64,000 bases of DNA from Strigamia acuminata (lineage: Eukaryota; Arthropoda; Chilopoda; Geophilomorpha; Linotaeniidae), in contig OX442322.1 in assembly GCA_949358305.1 (NCBI GenBank), forward strand, positions 9,238,001 through 9,302,000, read 5' to 3'. The position numbers and the translations under genes were made by a program. This document shows, in pieces, positions 46,800 through 57,643 of the stretch. Numbering within the stretch: position 1 is the first letter of the stretch; each line of letters begins with the position of its first letter. The notes beneath the pieces are model-generated. The model was not told the DNA's origin. It ran no database searches and was given only the letters and a program-made list of their open reading frames with translations.

Positions 46800-49355
46800 A
46801 CTCGGGGTTCGACGGACCAACTGTTAACCGACTAAAGCCCTTTTTCTATTGTTCAGTTCGACTGACTTTGGTTAGCAGTGCAAAATGAACCTATGCAAGT
46901 GACCGTTAACTCAACACTCACATGTTAATGCTAATTCCCTATCCAACGCGACTCTTGTAACGAGATCTCACATGCTTATCACGTTACACATTGCAACGTC
47001 ACGAGGCAGCTTTGGGAATTTGAGGGTTGACTGACGAATGCCCCGCCCTATCGGCGTACTTCAACAACCTCTCTTTTCTGTTTTGACAAATAAGACTTAT
47101 CTCTCTTTGGCTCTTTCTAACCTTAATCCGAACCAACGGGGCTTATTGTCCTCTTTCTTCTCCTACTGCCACTCTGACTGCAAGGCAATAGGCCTTGGCC
47201 CTTTGAACCCCAGTCCCAGAATGTATCCAAGAACTGAGTGTGGGACAACACTGGAATCCATTGTGAGTGGACTACTTAACTATGCTATAACTAAATTCCC
47301 TAAGAAACAAATTCGGAAAACTATCTTAACTTAAACCGCAGGAACAACAAGTCTTCAAAAGAGAGAGAAGTGCTGAGTTTCTCTTTCCAAAAATGAAATT
47401 CTACAACATCCTCAAACACTACCTCTCTCGCTGGCTTTGCTGACCAACCATTGTTCCATTCGTCAATGCGGCACTCTGCTCCGCCAACCGCAAATGGCCT
47501 AGTGCCAAATGGGTGCTCGAACAAGCAGGTCAACTAATCGCACAAAAAAACCCGAATATGTAACTTTCTATTTCTTATAGAGACAACTTTCAATAAAAAT
47601 AAATTTAAAGACTGTTAACCTCTAATATCTAAATTCTACAACTGTGGAGTCTCGAAAAATGCTCTTACAACCCTGATCTGATCAATTAAGCGCCCTTATA
47701 CCCCTTCCAACCACACAATGTGCAAGGTGGAGACTGCACTTACTAACATCAATTGTCTCGAATTTGAAAGACTGACCCTAATGGACGATCGTTTCACCCT
47801 GAACAAGCCCCAACATGCAGTAACTAACTTTCCAAAAAGGGGGGTACCCACCCAACTGATCTACAAGCGCCCTCGCAAAGACGCTTGGTGGCTGCGAACT
47901 TAACAAGCAATTTTCCCCAAAACTCTGAACTAACTTATAACTAAAAGGTTTACCCCGAGAAAATAATGACAAACCCAGTAACGCATCCAAACTTCCTAAC
48001 CAATTGTGAACGCACTAAAACAAAGGTACAACACGCTGGAAGTGGGAACATCTACAAATTCTTAGCAGTAACTTCTCAAAAACCTTTTATCACAAACGAG
48101 ACTGAATGGAGGACTGATTCCTAAATTTCCGCTTTCTCTAATTAAACAGCTAGTGTGGCTTATCTTATCTCAACCCACGCACAGGTTCTTCTGAAAAACC
48201 TCACACACTAACACCTGCTTAAACAATCAACTAAATAATACGGAAGTCCCCCAAAATACAATCAAAACGCACTCTTCCATGTGGTCAGTCCACTGAAAGG
48301 CTGGCGGACAAACACGGCGGCCATTGAGACGGGATCCCTCGCCTCCACTCTCCCACGCAACCCAATATAACTGGCTGAGTGTAGTAGGGGAGAAGGAGCG
48401 ACCACTCGATTGCCACAACCGAAAGAACAAGCAAACGAGCGCGGGACCGCTTCTCATCAGCCTCAAACATGGCCAATCTGCCGTCAGTCAACCTAACAGT
48501 TCACAATAGACCTGACCTCAAAACTTAATCAACTCTTAAAGCTAGAAAGAACTTCAAACACAAGCAAACAAAATTTTAGACTGAGAGAAGTGTCCAAGTG
48601 CTTACAGCCTTTCAAAATATTATAACCAAACTTATTTCGAAAATTCAGGAGCGTGGCTCTTTCTCAAATTGCTTGAGCAAGGGGACCATACTCTCAGGTC
48701 GCTCCCACGCAAAGCACCGAGTCTGCTCACACAGTAAAACGTTAAACATAACTGCCTGTATCAACTTCAAAACCAAAAAACCAAACACCGCAAAAGCACC
48801 TGGATAAAACTCTCAATCTTAACAAACTTCTTTCTAAACTAATAAAAGCAAAGCTTGTCTTCTTTCTTTTCTGCCCTGACGGCAGGCGTCCACCTTCCCG
48901 TACGACTTGGCGTTAATGCTCAGTTGACTGGAGCGTGACTTGTTATTTGACTTGTCTGCACCGACCAGCAACCCGCTTGCACCGCTAACTGTCCAGCCGT
49001 CTTCATCGTCCTGATGTGCCAACCACATGATGCGACCTTGCAACCACAAGCTCCTTGAAGACAATTGCATTGTCCCGCTCAGCTTGACTTGACTCGTACA
49101 CACCACACTGACACCTCCTGGACAAGCTCAACAACAGGAAGGCAAAACTAAATTCTAACTTAATTCAAACAGAAACTCCCCTGCTTTAAGCAGTTATATG
49201 GAGTGCAAAACTTAAACGCTAACTTAAATACAAAAAAGCACACTTCCCCTCCCCCCAGAAGGAACACATCAAAAACCCAGAAAACAGCCCACCAAAAATA
49301 CACTTTAATAACTAAAAATGTTCTTCTTCTTTCAGGCTGTAGCTGTTCAACTTGC

Positions 49356-49368
49356 ACATTGCGTTGTG
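49356..49368 (-). other. Leader 13-mer CACAACGCAATGT (C)
   Basis: Exact on the minus strand, 220 nt from the C 5' LTR. Confidence 0.6.
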
Positions 49369-49557
49369 TTTGACTTGGCAGACTCAGGACGTCAATGGCC
49401 GCTCTCACGTGACTCTCTGGCGTGCGCACTTGATGCCGGCCGCTCACGGAACCAGCCGTACAAACGAACCAACTGGCACGCACCAACCCACTTGAATCAC
49501 TTGCTGAACATCCAAATGACCTCTTTTCCATGCGCGCTGTACACACGTGCACGAAAT

Positions 49558-49575
49558 CCTGGAATCACGGTACCA
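49558..49575 (-). promoter_or_regulatory. Primer-binding site of C
   Basis: The minus strand reads TGGTACCGTGATTCCAGG, the same as D, 13 nt from the 5' LTR. Confidence 0.6.
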
Positions 49576-49588
49576 AAAAACAGCTCCC

Positions 49589-51111
49589 TGTAGCAAACAA
49601 CCTTGGATCTCACAGGGAAGGACTGGCGAATTGGTCACCAAACTCTGGAAACCGCCCGAGACTGTATAGTGGTTGATGAAACAAGCTGAAATCCTTTCTC
49701 TGAGCCCAAGCCTAACTTGAAGAAGGATTAGGCCTGACTGCATGAAACTAGGCCTAACTGCATTTAGATGAAGTGATTGGCAAAACCTCTTTAGCTGCTG
49801 GGTAGAAATTCTGTGCTCCCAGGGAGGAGGAGAGCAGGCAAAGCTCTCTACTCACAAGTCATCCTGTTTATTGAAGTAAAATAAACCCAGGAATAATTTA
49901 TCCAAAGAAGGAGGAAAAACATCAACTGGCTTTAATACTTAACAACTGATAACAACTGAGTTGCTTCTTTAGCAACCTACTCTAACAACAGTGCGCCTAG
50001 CAACTAAATCATAGCAACAACAAGCTACAATGCAATGATGCAACAATGGCGTAATTCAATCTGAACTAAAATAGCTTAAAACCTATGTACATTTGTTCTT
50101 AAAACATAAATAGAATTTAGACAAAATAAAGCAATGAAACCAAGGCAAAACTCAATCTAAAATATACTTAACAATTAACAAAGCAAAAAGAAGATTAACA
50201 ACCAATGGCAAGGCAGCCTACCTCAATACTCATCTCTGCACTTGTTTGTAAAGTTAAGTGAAATTAACAAATGTACAGTTAAAACACTTCTATAAAATCA
50301 CAAAGTATTAAAATAAATATTGCTACCCAGCTTGCTATGTTCTAGGAAAATCTCCCAGCAGTGCTCAAACACAAAGAGAACCGCTCCTTTCCAAAATGGC
50401 GGCCAGGCAGTTGCTAACTGCCGTGAATGAGAGCAGAAACGAGTCAAACAGACTTCCAGGGTCGACCAAGGCATGACAACAGCGCTGGGACTTCCAAACT
50501 CAGTGTGGGGACGTTGCAGGGAAGCCAAACGAGGCGTTTCCTGGTCTCTCTCTCTCCCGAACACGATCCCAATGCGCTCATGTGCACTCAAATGCCAAGG
50601 ACACCCAAAACCGTTTGTTTCTTGCTGTCCCACGTCTCCAATGAGCATCAAAACACTAAAACATCCAGCAAAGGTTAGCAACCGTCAAAACAATATGTAA
50701 AACCTCTTTAAAACTAATAAATACACAGTTTCCTGAATCCAGTTGACCTATGCTATGGCGATTATGCTGAGAATATACACTCAGCTCATTCACAAGTGTA
50801 CTGGAACCCGAACCGAACACAAAAACGTCTCAAAAGCAAATAACAGAGGTAAACAACTAATAACAAATACTAAAACAACCACAAAACGATCAAAGACATA
50901 TCCCCTGACCAATTCCAGGTGCGATCGACAACACGACAACCGCCGAGGTCTGCTCTGCATGCGACCGTCGGTCAAAACCGGCAACTGGACATCTCAGATA
51001 TGTCCCAAACTCATGGTCAAAACTATGGACTAAAATTAAAAAGATCTTCTACCATTTTCAGAGGTGAAACGCGAGTCTTCTAATCTTTTTGTTGCGTCCT
51101 TGCTCGCAACA
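49589..51111 (-). mobile_element. C 5' LTR
   Basis: 1523 bp, TGTAGCAAACAACC to GCTCGCAACA, followed by the TATG duplication and B pol. Confidence 0.92.
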
Positions 51112-51695
51112 TATGGGACACGCAAGAAGACGTCCTCATGTTCAGGATTACACAAATGGACATTATTCCGAACACAAGACGTGAAGTTCTCTCTTTGGTA
51201 GCCTCTATTTTCGACCCGATGGGACTCATTTCTCCAGTCGTTTTGAAAATGAGACTCCTTCTTCAAGACATTTGTCTACGTACAAAGAACTGGGACGGAA
51301 GAATTTCGGACTCAGAAAAGCAAGAGATTGACGAATGGAGTCGAGACATCCAGAAATTAAAAGACTATAAGGTACCTCGATGGTTAGAAACCTATTCTAA
51401 TGAAGAGTTGAGTATTGAAGTTTTCTGTGATGCCAGCACTAAAGCCTTTGGATGTGCAATTTTCATCGTCAACAACAAAGGAAAAAGAACTTTGCTACTC
51501 AGCAAATGTAGACTAGCCCCTGCAAAAAAGATTACCTTGCCTAGACTTGAATTAACTGCTGCGGTCGTTGGTGTACGAATGTGTCAGTATTTGACAAATA
51601 ACTTTCTGCCAGGTTATCCAATCAAGGACATTCGATATTTTTCTGATTCCACCATAACTTTGGCTTGGATAAATTCGAAGAAAAATGAGTGGAAG
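51112..51695 (+). pseudogene. pol: Element B pol fragment 2: RT end and RNase H
   Basis: It begins with the TATG duplication of C and continues B's frame through the RT connection and RNase H (CDAST, YFSDST). It stops at element G within the RNase H. No internal stop is present. The last four bases, GAAG, are G's left duplication. Confidence 0.88.
51692..51695. repeat. Target-site duplication GAAG of element G (left)
   Basis: Repeated at 57644-57647; element A has the empty site, GAGTGGAAGCC, near 28855. Confidence 0.87.
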
Positions 51696-52467
51696 TGTTG
51701 CGAGCACGTGCAACATGGATTTTTGCTATCGCAATAGCGGATTTGCTTTAATTGATCAATTATTTAAGTTTGTATTTAGTTAATAGTGCAGCTTAAGTTT
51801 TGGCTAAATGTTAAATGAATTTCGTGTAGTTTGTGAAGTGGGAGCGGTGAATTACCTGATTTAAGCTGTCTTTTTTAAGGTAATCTTGTATCTTTTCTTT
51901 GATTCTTTGGAGTTTTACTGCTTGGATTCGTCCAAAGAGTCGCTGCTGTTAGTTCCTAGGTTAGTTCATTTATTTGAAACACTTTGTCTTAATTTATTAC
52001 GGTTTTGTGCCTTTTGTAATGATTTTATACTCGAAACTGTGTATTTTCTTGTATACGCTTTATCATTTTGTCACTAGAGGGACAATTCGCCTCTTGCGAG
52101 CGATTGTTGCCACTCGTTGCTAAGAGCCGCTGCTCTAATTGTTGTAGGTTGCGCAGCAACTACTCTGACTTGTTATGTAGTTTTCTAGGGTTAAGATATG
52201 TAATTTTCTCCTCTCTTTTTCTGTGTATTTTGATAGATGTTAACTTTACAATAAATTCGGTTTGTTTATGTGTTATTTAACACATTAGTGGTGAGTTCTT
52301 CCAGACACTTGTTAGGCCACTTTGCAGGGATTTCAAGCAGGATTTCTCCTGCAATGCATCATCTTTTTTGGAGCTCATCACAAGTTTTAGTAAGTAGGTT
52401 TATTTGTTATAACCATTTCCGATTGTCTTCTAGAGTGCCACACGGCCACAAAGCACTGCTAGAAACA
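51696..52467 (+). mobile_element. G 5' LTR
   Basis: It starts TGTTGCGAGCACGTGCAACA (inverted repeat TGTTGC and GCAACA) and ends CTGCTAGAAACA. An AATAAA lies near 52250. Confidence 0.92.
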
Positions 52468-52471
52468 TTTT

Positions 52472-52496
52472 TGGTGCCGTTTTGCTTGACCAGGAT
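52472..52496 (+). promoter_or_regulatory. Interrupted primer-binding site of G
   Basis: TGGTGCCG and TGACCAGGAT, which are contiguous in A and E, are separated by seven extra bases (TTTTGCT). The site starts 4 nt from the LTR. Confidence 0.5.
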
Positions 52497-53038
52497 GCAA
52501 GCCAGATGTGAAGTTGTCGTGAGTTTGACAATGGCGGCAGTGGGCGCCATTTTACAGGACAAGAACGACATGTGCAGGACCAACTGTATCGAGAGTTGCC
52601 TGGACAGTGTTACGTCCACCACATCGTGTGCCACCAGCGCAGCGAGTGTGGCTGCCACACACATCGGGAATCATCACACGGGATGGCGAAATTTGTCTCA
52701 GGGACATCCAGTGGGTCAGGTTCGAGTCTGTGGGTCGCCGATGCCGTCCATGCAGTTCGTACTTGGGCGCCGCCAGTCAAGTTGGCGGTCATCGAGTCTG
52801 CCGTTTCCAGTGACCACTCCGGGATCGATTGACGATCTTTCACAGAGCAGAAGGAGGCAGCACCACTTGTGCAACATGCTAGGACTGCCCGATCCGCCCA
52901 TCCGAGTCAGGAGTGGTATCGTCTTGTTGTCAGCTGGGTGTTGGCGTGCCTCGTGTTCCGACGGATCCGCCAAGGGAGCTGTGCTGTCGGATCAGAGTCT
53001 CAAGCGTCAGTTACGCCGCCTGAAGTCTATTTTCGAAA

Positions 53039-53051
53039 CACAACGCAATGT
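53039..53051 (+). other. Leader 13-mer CACAACGCAATGT (G)
   Basis: Exact, 572 nt from the G 5' LTR; F1 has it at 564 nt. Confidence 0.6.
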
Positions 53052-54697
53052 ACTGGAGTCAGCAATGAAGATTTCATTTATTGTTGATTAATTTCTTTAT
53101 ATGAAATGAAATGTTAGATTTTAAGGTTTTTTTTGGGGGAAATTGTGATCGTTTTGGGTTTTTTAAGGGGCGTTAGATTCTCACAGTGAATAAGGGTCGT
53201 TTTTAGCTCATTTCTCTAGAATTCTTTGCATGTTCGCGCCTTGTCTACCATGTTGAGCTGTCGGCAAGGTCCCTTTAGATTCCCTGTAACAGTTTTTGCC
53301 CTTTTTCTTACGATTTACTGTGATCCTGTTTCACGTTTCCCTTTTGAGATAAAATAAGGTGGCTGGTATAATTTTACTGGCCTTTTTTATTTAGGGTCTA
53401 GTTAGAGAGTTTGTATCTTTGATAGTTTATACTTAACCCGTGTATATTTATTAGCTTTACTCGATTTGCTCACGTTTGGTGAGATTTTCAATCCAATTCA
53501 TGCTTAATATAGTTCTCTTCAAGTTTTGATTGTCAGGTCCCTTGTAGACGAGTTCGTCAGTAGGTTCTGCCGCTAGCCTTATATTTGTTTGGCTTTTTAG
53601 TTTAGTTCGTTTAGCAGTTGCTAATCGAATTTCTCCTTTACCATTGAAAAGGGGATTTCGTGTTGAGATGGGAAATCTGTCCCATGGCTCTTGTGGCCGG
53701 AGTTGAGATGCACGAGTCATATCTCGTGATCTGCTCTCTCCTTTTCTCGTGATGTTGCGTCTTATTGCAGAGTCCCGCCTTCTATAAGGGGCTCTATCTG
53801 TTTTTGCCTTTGTCTGTTTCAAGAAGGCCCGGCTTCACAGCTCGGGGTCCTTTCAGTTGGGGGTTTCCGCTAATCATTGGTGATCGGACGTTGGTGTTAT
53901 GAGGCCAGTCCTTGACCAGCGAGGCGGACGAAGCCCGTCATTCTTGGTTTTAGTTTGTGTGCCGCTCGAGTTTCCTCGTGAGCTCTGGTGTCGGTCATCT
54001 CTCCGCTTCGGGAGAGGGCACACCCGTTTGTATTCGTGTGTTTGTAGAACGTTTCTTGTTTTTAGAACGAGATTCGTTCTTTTGCTGCTCGAGTCTAGCA
54101 GAGCGAGCGCTGGCCCGCGAGGTCAGTCGGTTCTTACCTGTCCGTCAATCTCTGTTAGTTTAGGTTGTTATACAACTTGTTTGCAAGTGGGTTTGGATTT
54201 AGAAAGGCGTGTGACTTCTGTCGGTGCTGGAAGTTTAGAGCAGCCGATCCGCACCGCCCACTGGACAAGTCCAGTTTTTGTTGTTGACCGCTGCATCCAG
54301 TGTTTACCGCTGGTGATGTACGTTCTGCATTTTCACTGTCTCTTCATGGAAACGTCCGTAGCGTTTCATGAGTCTTCATTGGCTATTCTAATTCTTTGGG
54401 GCAACTTTAGAATCTGGACATTTTAGCTTATTCGTTTAGGAAATAGCTTGCTTGCTATTTTTTGGTTGTGGCTAGCTAGCGTGGCGTTAGGGTATAGGTA
54501 CTTGTTTTGGATGGTCGTTCTTGCTGTGCACAGCAAGGACTGCCATTCGATGTGTTTCAGAGGGCAGGTTTGTACTGCCATACTCTGTTAGATGTCGTGT
54601 CCGAGACAATGTCCCTGCGCCTCTTGGCGGCCCCTATTTCTACGTTTGCTTCCCGCGACTGAGTAGTTGTTGTTAGTCTTTCATCCCTAGCTCTGCA

Positions 54698-55132
54698 GTG
54701 AGGCAGACATGCACTAGGCAGGGAGCCCACTCTAGGATGGGTCGAAGGACGTGTGTGTGCGGCCTTCTTGGCGCCGGCACTCGGCAACACGTTTTGGTCA
54801 TTGGACAACACGTGCTTTCAGTAGAGTGGCGATTTCCGGAAGTCGGCTTGCTGATCGACGATGTGGTCAATGGGTATGTGAGCGAGTCAATTGTCGACTT
54901 GCAGTTGCTTACCGGTTCCAGGAATGCGGTTGGCAACTGGCAAGCCCTTGTGCTCATGTCTATGTGTGACGCCCCTCGCAATCAGGGACGTCAAGCAACC
55001 CTCCCTCTTCTCTCGTTTCTCGGTTCAATCATATTGGTTCCGACTCGGGGTGGGCCAAGCGTTCATACAGTAGCCTCCTTATTGGGGCATGGGGTTTCAG
55101 CTAGATCTAGTTTGAATTTCCCCTTCGGTTAA
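54698..55132 (+). other. Small open frame conserved in family F copies (G copy)
   Basis: Open for 144 codons from a GTG; the first ATG is at 54737. The same frame is open in F1 and F2, and its start region is covered in F3 (63787-63969). Differences between copies change several residues, which argues against strong constraint. No domain recognised. Confidence 0.15.
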
Positions 55133-56871
55133 AGAAGTTTCAGTCTTCGTGGTAGTCTGCTCACAACAGGCTACACGGTGGCCCGAGTGCGGACGCGCTG
55201 TCCATCGGGTACCTCTTTGTTCAAGGCGCATTCGTAAAGCGCAGCTCGGCTGAAAGAAAGCCACCGGTTTTGATTTCTTTTCAACAACGTGATTAGTTTT
55301 CATGCAGGAAGTGTAGCTTCACTTCATTTGGTTGCAGTTGCACTGCTTCCAACGTTTTTCAGTATCGTTTGACACCTGTTGATCTTCAAAAAGAAGTATC
55401 TCCCTTTCCTTACTTTTCTCGTGGGGAGGAAATGGATTGATTATTTGGGTACGGACTTATTCCCTCTTCGAAAAAAAAAGCAGAAAGTTTAGTGTTTTGG
55501 AATTCTTGCTGGTTTTCACAGTTCCAGTTTGTTAGTTTCCTTTGTGAGGCCATACTTGGCCAATAGCTTTAGTGATAATATTGACGTTTTTGCCGGTATT
55601 TATTTGCACGGAACGTGCTCGTTTTTTTTTAGATAATTGAACCGTTTTTCTTTTGTTAGTTAGATAAAGTTGTGGTCGATGGGTCAGCGTGCGCGTGTTT
55701 CCTTGTCGCTGTGGACAAAAGGTCGCAGTTGGTTTACACAGTCACCTGACTACGTCTTTCCTTTCTTTCTTTATTCTCTGCTCTTAGCGGTGTCGTGGGT
55801 TCATGTCAAGTCAGGGTGCGGTCAACGCCTTTGCGTGGCAGTTGCTGCGAATGGTTCGCATTGCCTGAGCTTCATGCCTTCTCGTTCTCTTTTTCCTCCT
55901 TCTGGCGTGATCATGATAGCTAGGTGGTCATGGCTTTGGGTAAGTTGTTAGTTAGTCACTCTTTGCGAAAGAGTGGTGCCTAGGTCTTGACGGCATTTTC
56001 TAGTTCTTCGTACGAATGCTGGGTGGTTGGTCAGACGATAGGTCTGGGTCAACGCATTCATTCCCTTAGTTTGTATTTTTTTTGTTTTCTATAAAAGGTT
56101 CGTCTTTAGTAGTTTAATAAGTTTAAGTTCGCAGCTCGTGTTTTAGTGCGGATGGAGGTTTCCGTGGTACGCTGTCACTTGAGCGCTGGCTCGAGGACAA
56201 CGAGGCGGTGAAGCCTGCCGTGTCTCAAGTCCGTTCTCTTTTGCGTTCCAAGTTTTCTTTCTAGTCTTCATGTATGTCATGTTCCTTGCGAGGCCATGCT
56301 CGGTCAAGAGTTTTTTGTGACAGTTTTCTTTTTTCGATGACGTTTAGTTCTCGGTATTGAGATTTTGAACCTCGGTGTGTGGTCAGGCAAGTGTTATTGA
56401 CCAGCACCCCTTCCTCTTTGACGAGGATTCTCGTTTTCCTGCTTCTAGTTTCCATTAGTTTAAGCGTCTGTCTACGAGTTGACAGACTGAGCTTTCGGAC
56501 AAGCTCCCGCAATGTTCTCACGTCGTTTTGGTTAGAAAACCCGTTCAGTCGGATTTTCTAAAGGTTTTTTGCGTGTGCGCCACGTGGGTATTGGCGACGC
56601 CGTGGCCCCTTGGTGTCTGGACTAGGGCATCATGGCACGGCCCTTCTCTTTCTTCTCTCCGGTGTTTTTGGGTCACAATCCGATTTCGACGCTCTTGGTT
56701 CCGTGACGCTTCTAGAGGTCCCGGATGTTTAGGTTACAGCTTTTTGCCTTTGCGACTTTCACAAAGTCGAGTTTGGTTTCGGTACTTTTTCTTCCCGTGC
56801 TCTTGGTTTTGATGGGGAATTTCTTCAACGGTTTTCTGCCTTGCCTTCCCTTCTTCTTTGGCCGGCAACGC

Positions 56872-57643
56872 TGTTGCGAGCACGTGCAACATGGATTTTT
56901 GCTATCGCAATAGCGGATTTGCTTTAATTGATCAATTATTTAAGTTTGTATTTAGTTAATAGTGCAGCTTAAGTTTTGGCTAAATGTTAAATGAATTTCG
57001 TGTAGTTTGTGAAGTGGGAGCGGTGAATTACCTGATTTAAGCTGTCTTTTTTAAGGTAATCTTGTATCTTTTCTTTGATTCTTTGGAGTTTTACTGCTTG
57101 GATTCGTCCAAAGAGTCGCTGCTGTTAGTTCCTAGGTTAGTTCATTTATTTGAAACACTTTGTCTTAATTTATTACGGTTTTGTGCCTTTTGTAATGATT
57201 TTATACTCGAAACTGTGTATTTTCTTGTATACGCTTTATCATTTTGTCACTAGAGGGACAATTCGCCTCTTGCGAGCGATTGTTGCCACTCGTTGCTAAG
57301 AGCCGCTGCTCTAATTGTTGTAGGTTGCGCAGCAACTACTCTGACTTGTTATGTAGTTTTCTAGGGTTAAGATATGTAATTTTCTCCTCTCTTTTTCTGT
57401 GTATTTTGATAGATGTTAACTTTACAATAAATTCGGTTTGTTTATGTGTTATTTAACACATTAGTGGTGAGTTCTTCCAGACACTTGTTAGGCCACTTTG
57501 CAGGGATTTCAAGCAGGATTTCTCCTGCAATGCATCATCTTTTTTGGAGCTCATCACAAGTTTTAGTAAGTAGGTTTATTTGTTATAACCATTTCCGATT
57601 GTCTTCTAGAGTGCCACACGGCCACAAAGCACTGCTAGAAACA
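56872..57643 (+). mobile_element. G 3' LTR
   Basis: Second 772-bp copy, followed by GAAG and then the rest of B pol. Confidence 0.92.

Larger units (their letters stand above)
44120..49588 (-). mobile_element. C interior, ~5.5 kb without recognisable coding
   Basis: Nearly the same as C1 7598-13122, with local divergence at about 48000-49150. On the minus strand it runs from the leader (right) to the CGGCCGGGAGCGA box (left). Only short frames are present. Confidence 0.8.
33482..51111 (-). mobile_element. Element C: family C non-autonomous LTR element, minus strand, carrying D
   Basis: Bounded by TATG duplications. The left (3') LTR is split by D into 33482-33765 and 42878-44119; the right (5') LTR is 49589-51111, 1523 bp. 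Removing D and one 3-bp duplication gives an equal 1523-bp left LTR. The interior, 44120-49588, resembles that of C1 and has no recognisable gag or pol. C interrupts B's RT. Confidence 0.9.
52468..56871 (+). mobile_element. G interior, 4.4 kb without recognisable coding
   Basis: It begins with an interrupted primer-binding site and has ATGGCGGC and GCGCCATTTT motifs near 52530-52555. An open frame of 273 codons (52270-53091) starts in the LTR and ends just after the 13-mer; its translation is unsupported. The end has the pyrimidine tract TTCCCTTCTTCTTTGGCCGG followed by CAACGC. Confidence 0.8.
51696..57643 (+). mobile_element. Element G: complete family F element, 5948 bp, plus strand
   Basis: Two 772-bp LTRs (51696-52467 and 56872-57643, offset 5176) that look identical, with a GAAG duplication. 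The interior is 4404 bp with no recognisable gag or pol. It is the reference copy for F0, F1, F2 and F3. It is non-autonomous and recent, and must have been moved by proteins from another element. Confidence 0.9.
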
